From DATFMP01 sp035266845 (lineage in GTDB: Bacteria > SAR324 > JACQKK01), in NCBI GenBank assembly GCA_035266845.1, contig DATFMP010000041.1, forward strand, positions 1-50,278: DNA of 50,278 bases. Direction: 5' to 3'. The notes beneath the pieces are model-generated. The model did not search any database and was not told the origin of the DNA. It worked only from the letters and a program-made list of their open reading frames with translations. This document shows positions 42,382 to 50,278 of the stretch, piece after piece. A program made the position numbers and the translations under genes. Each line of letters opens with the position of its first letter. Position 1 is the first letter of the stretch.

Positions 42382-42897
42382 TCAGGCCCGGACGGGATCG
42401 GGACGCAGCACGCGGTGCAGATCGAGCACGGGCGTGGGCACACCGGCGTGCGAGAGCAGGCCGTGCACTTGGCCACGGTGGTGGGTCTGGTGGTTGAAGA
42501 AGTGCGCCAGCAGCACCGCCACAGGGTCGTCGTAGGGCTTGCCCTCGTTGTTGACGTAGCGGATCGAGCCCGCCAGGAAGTCCGGGGTCAGCCCCGCCGC
42601 CAGGGCTTCGATGCGGGCGTCCTCCGCGGTACGGGCCGCGTGCAGGGCGTCGAAGTCCTCGTAGAGGATCGCGTCCAGGCCCGTGGAGGGCACCTCCCGG
42701 CCCGCGAAGCGCGCCAGCCAGATGCGGTCGCCCACCAGGATGTGGTTCAGCGTGCCGTGGATGCTGCGGAAGAACGCGGGCCGTTCCCGCTTGCGCTCCG
42801 CATCGGGCAGACGTGCACAGGCTGCGTATAGGATCGCGTTGGCCCGCGTGCTGTACTGCGCCATCCGGCGAAAGTGTGCAATCAGTGCGTCGCTCAT
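42382..42897 (-). CDS. DinB-family putative metal-dependent hydrolase/transferase
   Basis: A 171-residue four-helix-bundle protein of the DinB/YfiT superfamily. The probable metal triad is His52 (in LNHIL), His136 and His140 (in HFFNHQTHHRG), as in DinB proteins. Members include thiol-dependent transferases and hydrolases; this one resembles the damage-inducible DinB group with no known substrate. ATG 42897 overlaps the stop of the upstream gene (ATGA, 42894-42897), so the two are translationally coupled. Confidence 0.88.
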   Translation of the reverse strand: MSDALIAHFRRMAQYSTRANAILYAACARLPDAERKRERPAFFRSIHGTLNHILVGDRIWLARFAGREVPSTGLDAILYEDFDALHAARTAEDARIEALAAGLTPDFLAGSIRYVNNEGKPYDDPVAVLLAHFFNHQTHHRGQVHGLLSHAGVPTPVLDLHRVLRPDPVRA

Positions 42898-43595
42898 GGT
42901 GCGCCTTCGCTTGGGTCGCGCGGTTGCGCGCGGTCGTGTGGGGCTGAGGCGTCCGGGCTGCCGTCCTGGGCACTGGCGTGCAGGGCCGGCCGGTAGCCCA
43001 GCGCCAGCACACGCACGGTGGTGGGCGGCGTAAGGACGTCCACCGTGGCGCCCGCCGGTCGCGCCCGGTGCTCCGCATAGCCCTGGGGCGTCCAGCGCAG
43101 CAGGGCCCCGCCCAGCACGAGCCAGGCATCATCCCGCGCGCCTGCATCGTCCAACGCCACCAACGTGCCGTCCGGGATCGCGTCCAGGGCCGCGCGGTGG
43201 GTCTGGCCCCTGGGGCCGCGCGTCGTGCGTTCGGCGTGCAGGCGCCGGTCCAGCGAGGCGAGGGGGGCCTCGGGCGCCAACCCCGCGGCGGCCAGCCAGA
43301 GCGCCTTGAAGCGCCGGTAGTCTTCGCGGCGGCACTCGCCGCAGGGGCGGTGGCCGGCTGCCAGCGCGGTGGCCTCGTCCAGGAAGAACAACTCGGTGTA
43401 GCGCCCGGGCACCATCACCGGACGGTGCCGGCCCTTGAAGGAGAGACGGCAGGTTACCCAGGCCCGGGTGGTCCAGCGTCGGCCCGTGAGCCGTCCGTGC
43501 GCGTCGTGCAGCACGCCGCGATTGCCCATCAGCGTGCCGCGGGCCGGCACGGCGATCAGTTCGGAGCGTGGCGTGACACGGTTCGGGCGCGGCAT
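42894..43595 (-). CDS. Conserved uncharacterised protein with CxxC motif
   Basis: A 233-residue soluble protein. Start ATG 43595 (MPRPNRVTPRSELIAVPARGTLMGNRG). I recall closely similar proteins in many proteobacteria, annotated only as hypothetical; the N-terminal LMGNRGVLHD, the YTELFFLDEATALAAGHRPCGECRREDYRRFKALW block (with two Cys as CGEC) and a C-terminal strand-rich part seem to be the conserved features. The CxxC next to the acidic/basic helix could bind zinc or iron. It overlaps dinB by four bases and probably forms a two-gene operon. No function is known to me. Confidence 0.7.
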   Translation of the reverse strand: MPRPNRVTPRSELIAVPARGTLMGNRGVLHDAHGRLTGRRWTTRAWVTCRLSFKGRHRPVMVPGRYTELFFLDEATALAAGHRPCGECRREDYRRFKALWLAAAGLAPEAPLASLDRRLHAERTTRGPRGQTHRAALDAIPDGTLVALDDAGARDDAWLVLGGALLRWTPQGYAEHRARPAGATVDVLTPPTTVRVLALGYRPALHASAQDGSPDASAPHDRAQPRDPSEGAP

Positions 43596-43876
43596 GGCAG
43601 GCCATGAGAAGGGCGTCAGCAGTCGGGGCGCGTGAGGCCCCGCAGGGCGCAGCATACGCGGGCCGGCCCCGCGGCGCTACCCGCTTCGGATGGCCGCCGC
43701 GCAGCCGTAGGCGTGGCCGCACGGACATGCTATTTTCACCGGTAGTATGCATTATCGCTTGAGGCGCTGCGCGGCCCCCGGAACCTGTGGGGGGTGTGCC
43801 GCACACTCCTGGCATCGCGAGGCGTGAATGTTTCGCGATGTCGTTGGGCTTCGATTCGGTGACGTTGCGAGCGACC

Positions 43877-44872
43877 ATGGCCACGCCATCCGCCCCATTT
43901 CCACAGTCCGTTCCGCGTATCGAAGCGGCGCCGGCGGAGTTCTCCGTGGTCATCCCCGTGTTCAACGAGGAGCACACGCTGCCGCTGCTGTTGCAGAGGG
44001 TAACTGCCGTGTTGGATGGCCTGGGAGCCCCGTACGAACTCCTGTTCGTGGACGATGGCAGCCGTGACCGCACCCTGGAAGTGCTGCGCGAGGCGCAGAC
44101 CCATCGGCCCGAGATCCGCGTTGTCGAGCTGTCGCGCAACTTCGGTAAGGAGATCGCCGTTTCGGCTGGGCTGGACCACACCTCGGGCCGCGCCGTGGTG
44201 GTGATGGACGCTGACCTGCAGGACCCGCCGGAACTGATCCCGGAGTTGCTGGAAAAGTGGCGCGAGGGCTACGATGCCGTCTACGCCACGCGCCGGGTGC
44301 GGCACGGTGAGAGCTGGCTGAAGCGCTCCACGGCCAGTCTGTTCTATTATCTGCTCAGCAAGACCAGCGACGTGCCGATCCCACGCGAAACCGGAGACTT
44401 TCGCGTGCTGGATCGATCGGTGGTGGAAACCCTGCGGCGCCTGCCGGAGCACAATCGCTTCATGAAGGGGCTCTTCGCGTGGGTCGGATTCCGGCAGACA
44501 GCCGTCTATTTCGACCGTCCGGCGCGGGCCCAAGGCAGTAGCAAGTGGAACTTGGCCGGCCTGTGGCGGCTCTCGGTGGATGGTTTCACGTCGTTCAGCT
44601 CCCTGCCGCTGAAGATCGCGGGCTATGTGGGCATGCTGGTGTCCCTTGTGGCGTTCGCGTATTCGATCTTTCTCGTCGTGCGTACGATTGTCTTTGGGGT
44701 GGATGTGCCCGGCTACGCATCGCTTATGGTGGTGATCCTTTTCCTTGGTGGACTGCAGCTCTTCACCCTGGGCGTTGTTGGAGAGTACCTGGGCCGCGTA
44801 TTCATTGAGGTCAAGCGCCGTCCGCTCTATGTCGTGCGGCGGCTGCACGGGTTTGGCGAGGGCGAGCAATAG
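43877..44872 (+). CDS. GT2 glycosyltransferase (DPM1/GtrB-like)
   Basis: A 331-residue membrane-associated glycosyltransferase. The catalytic domain starts with FSVVIPVFNEEHTLPLLL and shows LLFVDDGSRDRT and MDADLQDPPELIPELL, where the DAD and QDPP motifs bind metal and the polyprenyl-linked acceptor pocket. Two C-terminal hydrophobic helices (about 250-285 and 285-310) are typical of undecaprenyl-phosphate glycosyltransferases. It would transfer a sugar from a nucleotide sugar to undecaprenyl phosphate, delivering it to the periplasmic side for the next gene product. ATG 43877 is used; ATG 43838 is in frame upstream and cannot be excluded. Confidence 0.85.
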   Translation: MATPSAPFPQSVPRIEAAPAEFSVVIPVFNEEHTLPLLLQRVTAVLDGLGAPYELLFVDDGSRDRTLEVLREAQTHRPEIRVVELSRNFGKEIAVSAGLDHTSGRAVVVMDADLQDPPELIPELLEKWREGYDAVYATRRVRHGESWLKRSTASLFYYLLSKTSDVPIPRETGDFRVLDRSVVETLRRLPEHNRFMKGLFAWVGFRQTAVYFDRPARAQGSSKWNLAGLWRLSVDGFTSFSSLPLKIAGYVGMLVSLVAFAYSIFLVVRTIVFGVDVPGYASLMVVILFLGGLQLFTLGVVGEYLGRVFIEVKRRPLYVVRRLHGFGEGEQ

Positions 44873-44952
44873 GCCGCGGCGCTCGGGGCCCGTGGCCAAT
44901 TATCATTTCCAGGTGCCGCTGATTGGGTGCGGCACAGGAGGCAACTTAGCCG

Positions 44953-46530
44953 GTGCGTGGTCGTGAAGCAGAGTCCGCCATGGAGGTGACCAAGCCATTC
45001 GTCGGTGAAGGAGCCGTAGCGGCAGCACGGGACCGGCCGCTGCCGCTTCTCCTGCGATTTGTCTCGGTATTCGTGCTCGCCAACTACGCCGCGTTGGTGG
45101 GCGCATACCTGTTGCTGGACAATTTTTTCGATTACGTCGAGCCCGGGCTAGCCTCGGTTTCGTGGCTGGTGACGCAAGGGCAACCCCTCTACGCGGGGCC
45201 CGGCGCCGCGGCGCAGCACAACTTCATGTATGGCCCGGTGCTGTTCCTGGTGAATGCGGCGATACTGAAGCTGCTCGGCCCTGGCCTGTTCACCTCCAAG
45301 CTGGGCGCCGGTCTGTTTGCACTGCTCAGCGTCGGTTTTCTAGGCCTCGCATTGCGGAAAGTGGCCGGGCCGCACACGGCACTGTGTGGCGCCGCGTTGC
45401 TGGTGCTGATCTACTTCGCCTTCTGGCCCTTCAACACCTTCATCGCCCGTGCTGATGCGCTGATCCTGGGCTTTGTGGCGCTGGGGCTATGGGGGGCGCT
45501 CCTGCCCGGGCCGCGCGCGGCGGCGCTGGTGCTGGCCGTCGCGGCCGGCTGCGCCGTCAACGTCAAGGCGCACGCGGGGTTCTACTTCCTCCCCATTGCT
45601 TTGCTGATGCTGGAGGCGCACGGGCTGGGCTGGCTGCTTGCTGCCGCACTCGGCGGCGCAGCCGTTGTATTGCTGCCTTTCCTGGTGTCGGCGGAGATCA
45701 GCCTGAGTGGCTACGTTGCATGGCTGGAGGTGGCGGCGCGACCGGGACTGGACTGGAGTACGTTCCTCGATCGTGTGGAGCAGACAACCATCTTCCTGGT
45801 GCTGCCCGCGGTGATGGTCGTGCTCGCTTTGGATCGTCCCCTGGAGCGGCTGCGGCCTTGGAAGCTCTATCTGTGGGCGCTGGGAATCGCGACGGCGGCC
45901 GTCATGATCGTGGCGTCGCATCCGGGCGCGGGCAAGGTGCACCTTGCGCCATTGGCCATTCCCTTGGCGTATTGGCTGGCCCTGCTGATGCGCGACGGCT
46001 TTGGCTGGCGCAGTCTGGCGGCCAGTGGTCAAAGGCGCGTTCGCGTGCGCGCCTGGGTCAGCGCCGGGCTGTTCACGATCCTGGTGCTCACGGCGATTCC
46101 CGTGAATATCCGCATGGGCAAGCTGGCCATTCTGGAAGGCCGCCACAACGATGCGGTGGAAGACATCCAGTCTGTGCTGCGCCGTTACCCTGGCCAGCAC
46201 GTGGCCATGGGCTATGGCACCACGGATCACAACTACCTGACGTGGTTCCGCCCGCTGCTCGTCTATGCTGGCAATCCCTACTTGATCGACGAGTCCTCCA
46301 TGGGCGATCTGCAGGCCGCCGGGCGCGACCTGCCTCCGGCTACGCTGCAGGCGCTGGCGGATTGCCGTGTGGATATCTGGCTCATCCCCAAAGGCGACCC
46401 CCCGTTCATGCTGGGCAGCTCATTGGGCTACAAGCATCTGTTCAGCGATCGCTTCCGACAGGCCTTCCAGGCTCACTACGAACGGCGGACTTCATCGCGG
46501 TACTACGACCTGTGGTTCTGCCGGCGCTGA
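44953..46530 (+). CDS. Multi-pass GT-C-like membrane protein
   Basis: A 525-residue protein with about ten hydrophobic helices and a soluble C-terminal domain of about 130 residues (from VNIRMGKLAILEGRHNDAVEDI). An early extracytoplasmic loop (YVEPGLASVSWLVTQGQPLYAG) resembles ArnT/PMT-type GT-C enzymes, which use polyprenyl-phosphate sugars. The GTG at 44953 has a perfect AGGAGG at 44936-44941 (11-nt gap); ATG 44980 is the alternative. Adjacent to a DPM1-like GT2, so the pair may build and use a lipid-linked sugar, an inference from context. The exact acceptor is unknown. Confidence 0.7.
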   Translation: MRGREAESAMEVTKPFVGEGAVAAARDRPLPLLLRFVSVFVLANYAALVGAYLLLDNFFDYVEPGLASVSWLVTQGQPLYAGPGAAAQHNFMYGPVLFLVNAAILKLLGPGLFTSKLGAGLFALLSVGFLGLALRKVAGPHTALCGAALLVLIYFAFWPFNTFIARADALILGFVALGLWGALLPGPRAAALVLAVAAGCAVNVKAHAGFYFLPIALLMLEAHGLGWLLAAALGGAAVVLLPFLVSAEISLSGYVAWLEVAARPGLDWSTFLDRVEQTTIFLVLPAVMVVLALDRPLERLRPWKLYLWALGIATAAVMIVASHPGAGKVHLAPLAIPLAYWLALLMRDGFGWRSLAASGQRRVRVRAWVSAGLFTILVLTAIPVNIRMGKLAILEGRHNDAVEDIQSVLRRYPGQHVAMGYGTTDHNYLTWFRPLLVYAGNPYLIDESSMGDLQAAGRDLPPATLQALADCRVDIWLIPKGDPPFMLGSSLGYKHLFSDRFRQAFQAHYERRTSSRYYDLWFCRR

Positions 46531-46600
46531 GACGGGCGCCAGTGCATCTGACCGCCGCTTGAGAGCCCGCCGGCCCAAACGAGCCACGGAGCCATAAGCG

Positions 46601-47587
46601 TCAGCGTGCGCCGTCCGGCAGCAGCACGACCTTGCCAATCACCTGGCGACCCTCCACCAGTTGCAGCGCCTCGATCAGCCGATCCAGTGGTAGGCGATGC
46701 GAGATGACCGGCTTGATCTTGCCTTCTCCGTACAGTTGGAACAGGTGCTCCTGCGCCTTGGACAGCAGGTCCGGGCGGTGCTTCTTGTAGCCGTGCAGGG
46801 TGAAGCCGGTGACCGCAAACGTGCGCAGCAGCATGCGATTTGCAGCGATCTCCGGGATGCGACCGCTGGCGAAGCCCACCACCACGAGGCGCCCATCAAA
46901 GGCGATGCAGCGCCGGCTCTGGTCGAAGACGTCTCCACCCACCGGATCGTAAATGATATCCGCGCCGTGCCCGTCCGTGAAGTCCAGCACGGCCTGCACG
47001 AAGTCTTCCTTGGTATAGTCGATGGCATGGTGCGCGCCCTGGGCCCGACAGGCGGCGAGCTTCTCGGTGCTGCTCGCCGTGGCGATCACCCTGGCTCCCA
47101 ACGCCCGGCCTACCTGTACGGCCGCCAGCCCCACCCCCCCGGCCGCCCCGTGCACCAGCAACACATCGCCGCGCTGCAGTCGGCCCTGGTACACCACGCC
47201 CGCATAGGCGGTTTGGTAGGCATTGAGGAAGGCCGCAGCATCGTCGTCCGGCATGCCGTCAGGCGTCGGCGAGGCAGCTTCGGCGGGTATCACCGCGTAT
47301 TCCGCATAGGCACCGCGAGGGGCCATGCCCATGATGCGCTGCCCGGGCTGGAACGGACAGTCTTCGCCCGCGGCCACTACCTCGCCGGCGGCGTCCGTGC
47401 CGGGCGTGAAGGGCAGCGGATCGCGGATCTGGTACTTGCCGGCAATGCGCAGCGTCTGTGAGAAGGACACGCCGGCGGCGCGCACGCGGATCAGCGCCGT
47501 GCCGGGTGCAGGCTCGGGGCGGGGTGCCTCGTCGAAGCGCAGCACCTGCCGGTAGTCTCCATACTCCTCCACCATCCACGCCTGCAT
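46601..47587 (-). CDS. NADPH:quinone oxidoreductase family protein
   Basis: A 328-residue zinc-independent medium-chain reductase of the quinone oxidoreductase (zeta-crystallin-like) family. Start ATG 47587 has AAGGA upstream. The nucleotide motif is AAGGVG (148-153), followed by a second strand ending ATASSTEKL, which suggests NADPH. The substrate-domain markers FTPGTDAAGEVVAAG and DPVGGDVFDQSRRC are conserved, and no zinc-binding Cys cluster is present. It may reduce quinones or enoyl compounds such as acyl-CoA derivatives. Confidence 0.9.
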   Translation of the reverse strand: MQAWMVEEYGDYRQVLRFDEAPRPEPAPGTALIRVRAAGVSFSQTLRIAGKYQIRDPLPFTPGTDAAGEVVAAGEDCPFQPGQRIMGMAPRGAYAEYAVIPAEAASPTPDGMPDDDAAAFLNAYQTAYAGVVYQGRLQRGDVLLVHGAAGGVGLAAVQVGRALGARVIATASSTEKLAACRAQGAHHAIDYTKEDFVQAVLDFTDGHGADIIYDPVGGDVFDQSRRCIAFDGRLVVVGFASGRIPEIAANRMLLRTFAVTGFTLHGYKKHRPDLLSKAQEHLFQLYGEGKIKPVISHRLPLDRLIEALQLVEGRQVIGKVVLLPDGAR

Positions 47588-47740
47588 GCGATTCCTTGCT
47601 GAAGGGATGCCGAGAGTTCGGGGCGCAATGGGCCGCGGCGGTGGCGTCCCGGCCCGCGTCCAGCGCCCAGCATAGCGCAGGGACGGCCCCGCGGGACACT
47701 CCTGGCGCCCGCAGAGGGGGCCAGTCAAGCCTGGAGTCGC

Positions 47741-48757
47741 TCAGCGCATCATCTTGCGCACGAATACAACGACGAACAGGGAGAGGGAAAAGGCGCCGGT
47801 AAACGCTTCCAGCATGGCCACCACGCGCGTCAGGCCTACCGGGATGATGTCCCCGTAACCGACCGTGGTGAACGTGATAACGCTATAATAGACGCAGTCA
47901 CCGAACATGAAGAGATTGCGCGCCAGGCCCGCGGCGGGATTGAGGGTCAACGGGCCTTCCGGGCCGCGGACGCCCAACAGGAAGTACAGCATCGCGCAGA
48001 ACAGCATCACCAGCAGCGAGAAGCCAATTACGCGATCGGTTTCCTCGCCGTAGCCGCACAGCAGATCCACCAGCTTGGACCACGCCCACTCCCGGCTCCA
48101 AGGGCGCATCTGCATGCGCCGCATCACCTTTTCCTTGTGGTAGAAGTGCCCCGCCCGCGAGAAATGGCCGATGCGCTCGGTGACCTGGGTCAGGACGCGG
48201 TAGACCTCCTCCGCCTCCCCATAGAGGGTCATGGCCAGCGCATCCTGGCCCGCCCGGTGGGCCTGCCGCGCCTGAGTCTCCTGATGCAGGTGCCGGCCCC
48301 AATCCACACGCTCCAGGCGCGTGCCGTCCAGCTCGGCACCGAGCAGATTGGCGTCCTCCAGGCGTGCATTGTTCAGGTTGGCGCCGTTGAGCTGCGCCTT
48401 CATCAAATTGGCGCCCCGCAGATCCACGTTGAACATGTGCGCGTCACGGAGACTGGCCCGCGAGAGGTCGGCGTGCGACAGGTTGACCCGTCGGGACGTG
48501 TCACCGAAGGTCAACTCGGCGCCATGCAAGTCGGCGCCCCGCAATGCGTAGCCTTCCAGCGAGCGGCCCTCGCGCGCCAGCGCTTCCAGGCGCGGCTGAA
48601 CCTGCGGATCGCCTTTGCTGCAGGTGGGATCGTGCCAAAAGCACAGGCCGGCTTCGCTCTGGGCTGGCTCCGGGCATGGCTGCTGGCTGGGCCCCACATA
48701 GCGGCAGGTGGTTGTTGGCGTTTCTGCGGGCGGTGGTGACGTGGGCTGCGTGGTCAT
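47741..48757 (-). CDS. Pentapeptide-repeat potassium channel-like protein
   Basis: A 338-residue protein. Residues about 17-48 form a Cys/His cluster (CRYVG, GLCFWHDPTC) of a small putative zinc motif. Residues about 65-155 are pentapeptide repeats (ADLHGAELTF, ANLMKAQLNGANLNNARLEDANLLGAEL), forming a right-handed beta-helix. Residues about 165-225 are a charged helical linker. A two-helix ion-channel module follows (TM about 240-262 and 312-335) with the K+ selectivity filter TVGYGD (about 297-302). Such channel/pentapeptide fusions are seen in some bacteria and their gating cue is unknown. ATG 48757. Confidence 0.87.
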   Translation of the reverse strand: MTTQPTSPPPAETPTTTCRYVGPSQQPCPEPAQSEAGLCFWHDPTCSKGDPQVQPRLEALAREGRSLEGYALRGADLHGAELTFGDTSRRVNLSHADLSRASLRDAHMFNVDLRGANLMKAQLNGANLNNARLEDANLLGAELDGTRLERVDWGRHLHQETQARQAHRAGQDALAMTLYGEAEEVYRVLTQVTERIGHFSRAGHFYHKEKVMRRMQMRPWSREWAWSKLVDLLCGYGEETDRVIGFSLLVMLFCAMLYFLLGVRGPEGPLTLNPAAGLARNLFMFGDCVYYSVITFTTVGYGDIIPVGLTRVVAMLEAFTGAFSLSLFVVVFVRKMMR

Positions 48758-48981
48758 GACTCGTCCAGGCGCCGCTGGCTGCGAAGGGGTGCGAGGGTTC
48801 GGAGTGTCCGTGACGCGGGGCTTGGCGGCGCAGCAGCGCCCCGGCAGGCAGACGATCACTTTGCCTGCGACGGTGCAAGTCCCCTACCAAACGCCGCGTT
48901 ACGGGCCTGCACGCTCCGCGCGGGTGATAACCCAAGTGCGGTGCGGGTCCGCGCGTGATGGGCCCTTTGCACCATCAGCCG

Positions 48982-50278
48982 CTAGTCGCTGTGGAAGGGT
49001 TCTGTGAGGAATCGGCCCAGGCCGCGGAAGAAGTCCTTGGTCTTGCTGATGGGGTTTGGGGGAACGTTCTCTTCGACGGGCGCCTTGCCGTCCATACCCG
49101 CCAGTGCTGCCACGCACGGATTGTCCTTCACGGCGCCGGGTTGGAACCAGCCCAGCAGCAGCACAAACGGGTTCTGGGACCCGACCAGCAGCCACGCCAC
49201 ATCCTCGACCACGCCGCGTGCCTGTGGCGACACGCTGGGGTGCGCGAGCGTGCCGGTCACCTTCACGGGCGTGGAAAGCCGCAGCAGGCTGGGGTCGCGC
49301 GGTTCGGGCCAGAGCAGCAGGTCCAGGTCCTCATTGGCAAGGTTGATGGAACCGACGCCCTTGATGGCGATGCGGTCCACGTCAAGCAGAAGCGAGCGTG
49401 TCTCGGCCTTGCCGCCCTTGACGTCGAAGTGGCCCACGGCGCACTTCAACTCAACAGACCGCTTCTTGCCGAAGTTCGGCAGCAGCGCCACGAATAGGTT
49501 GGAGGCCCACAAGTCCAGGTAGCTGCTGTCGATCTGACCCGAATCGCCGTAGAACTCCCCAGCCCCCTCCGCGTTGGCCAGTGCTTGGCGCAGGTCTTTG
49601 CCCTGCCCCTGGATATCCAGTGCCACCTGCGCCGTCCCGGGGTTGATGCCAACGGAGCTGAGCGAGCCCATGGCCTCCGCGTAGTTCAGGCCCTTGATCG
49701 TGAGGGCTACCGAGGCGCGCGGCGGATCTACACTGGCATCCAGGCTGAGCGATCCGGTCACCCCCCCCTGCCACACCTCCGCGGCGATAGGCTTGATCTC
49801 CAGTCGGCCGTTGTGCAGGTGCGCCTCGAACGACACATTGCGCAGCGTCGTGCGCGCCAGGTCGACCCGCCGGGCAGCGGCCCGCAGGTCCAGGTCCAGC
49901 GACCGCAGGCGCTGCACGGGGAAGTCCAGCTTGGGGATTGCGCGCGCGTTGGCGGCACCCCCGGCGTTGCCTTGCGGTTGGGCTTTGCCCTGGGTCTCCA
50001 ACGTAGCCTGCGCCGCGTGCGAGAGCGGGCCATTCGCCTGGGCGGCTCCGGCGGGCACGGCCGGCGTGGGCTCCAGGTCAGCCAGGCGCAAGGTCTCGGA
50101 GTTCAGAGTAGCCGTAAGTTGTGGCGGCTGGCCCGGCACGTACCGCAGGTCGCCGGACACGTCGCTGGCACCGATGAGCGCCTCCAATCCCTGCACGCGC
50201 CAGCCCGGCTCCGTATCCGTGACCTGCCCGGAGATGCGATAGGGGCCCAGCGGCGGGAGGCGGGTGCCCAGCACGGGG
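48982..50278 (-). CDS. AsmA-family protein, C-terminal part (truncated at window edge)
   Basis: About 431 codons of an AsmA/TamB-like (YicH/AsmA C-terminal) protein; the 5' end is beyond the right edge of the window. Visible features: repeated strand units (GVTGSLSLDASVDPPRASVALTIKGLNYAEAMGSLSSVGINPGTAQVALDIQGQGKDL), VGHFDVKGGKAETRSLLLDVDRIAIKGVGSINLANEDLDLLLWPEPRDPSLLRLSTPVKVTGTLAHPSVSP in the usual AsmA-2 order, and a C-terminal helical tail. This family spans the periplasm from an inner-membrane anchor and affects lipid transfer to, or assembly of, the outer membrane. Its N-terminal anchor is not in the window. Confidence 0.82.
   Translation of the reverse strand, partial: PVLGTRLPPLGPYRISGQVTDTEPGWRVQGLEALIGASDVSGDLRYVPGQPPQLTATLNSETLRLADLEPTPAVPAGAAQANGPLSHAAQATLETQGKAQPQGNAGGAANARAIPKLDFPVQRLRSLDLDLRAAARRVDLARTTLRNVSFEAHLHNGRLEIKPIAAEVWQGGVTGSLSLDASVDPPRASVALTIKGLNYAEAMGSLSSVGINPGTAQVALDIQGQGKDLRQALANAEGAGEFYGDSGQIDSSYLDLWASNLFVALLPNFGKKRSVELKCAVGHFDVKGGKAETRSLLLDVDRIAIKGVGSINLANEDLDLLLWPEPRDPSLLRLSTPVKVTGTLAHPSVSPQARGVVEDVAWLLVGSQNPFVLLLGWFQPGAVKDNPCVAALAGMDGKAPVEENVPPNPISKTKDFFRGLGRFLTEPFHSD

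Noticed and set aside
1..50278. tRNA, rRNA, CRISPR or insertion sequence
   Set aside because: No T-loop-type GTTCGA context with a cloverleaf, no regularly spaced repeat array, and no transposase or terminal repeat was seen.

Overview
The window is a G+C-rich (about two thirds by eye), densely coded bacterial chromosome segment. Outer-membrane barrel proteins, periplasmic c-type cytochromes, Zur/ZnuABC, NadD/RlmH, TrmJ, AsmA-like and PilZ proteins point to a Gram-negative proteobacterium, most likely a gammaproteobacterium or close relative. No rRNA, tRNA or lineage marker fixes the taxon. I see no CRISPR array, insertion sequence, phage gene or tRNA, so this reads as resident chromosome.

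Layout. (1) 176-7864: an AmtB ammonium channel, a divergent DUF362 protein, and a branched-chain amino-acid/amide-type ABC importer (livK-livH-livM plus one gene fusing the LivG and LivF ATPases). (2) 8521-14430: six co-oriented genes: a periplasmic sorbosone-dehydrogenase-like beta-propeller, two monoheme cytochromes c, then EboA, EboB and EboF. This is a reduced ebo-type cluster coupled to a periplasmic electron-transfer module, without the EboC prenyltransferase, EboD cyclase or EboE genes. (3) 14501-17384: a membrane-anchored PilZ protein, nadD, rlmH and a small HTH plus AbrB-like regulator in an AT-richer patch. (4) 17759-23138 (minus): a putative operon of an H1-tailed protein, an HNH protein, a methylcrotonyl-CoA-carboxylase-type beta subunit and a 951-residue M1-peptidase-like protein that has lost its zinc/catalytic residues and ends in an outer-membrane barrel. 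(5) 23357-30763: trmJ, a HAD phosphatase, an acyl-CoA dehydrogenase, an orphan TPP-domain protein, a TPR protein, a threonine aldolase and an alpha/beta hydrolase. (6) 30870-35418: a divergent zinc locus (zur-znuC-znuB / znuA) with two Zur-box-like palindromes, followed by an orphan ABC ATPase with a His/Asp-rich loop. (7) 35543-42096: a zinc alcohol dehydrogenase, a tandem DUF427 protein, a CydDC-like exporter fused into one 1209-residue chain and a small outer-membrane-type protein behind an AT-rich, repeat-bearing leader. (8) 42382-50278: a DinB protein translationally coupled to an uncharacterised conserved gene, a GT2 and GT-C-like pair, a quinone oxidoreductase, a pentapeptide-repeat potassium channel and the 3' part of an AsmA-family gene cut by the window edge.

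How they may work together: the first part is nitrogen acquisition, the zinc block is a complete Zur-controlled uptake system, and the minus-strand block plus the acyl-CoA dehydrogenase suggest acyl-CoA catabolism. The most novel-looking assembly is the dehydrogenase/cytochrome/EboABF cluster, which could make or oxidise an exported metabolite; that is inference. Start codons were chosen by reading Shine-Dalgarno-like sequences and family N-termini and are uncertain where stated.
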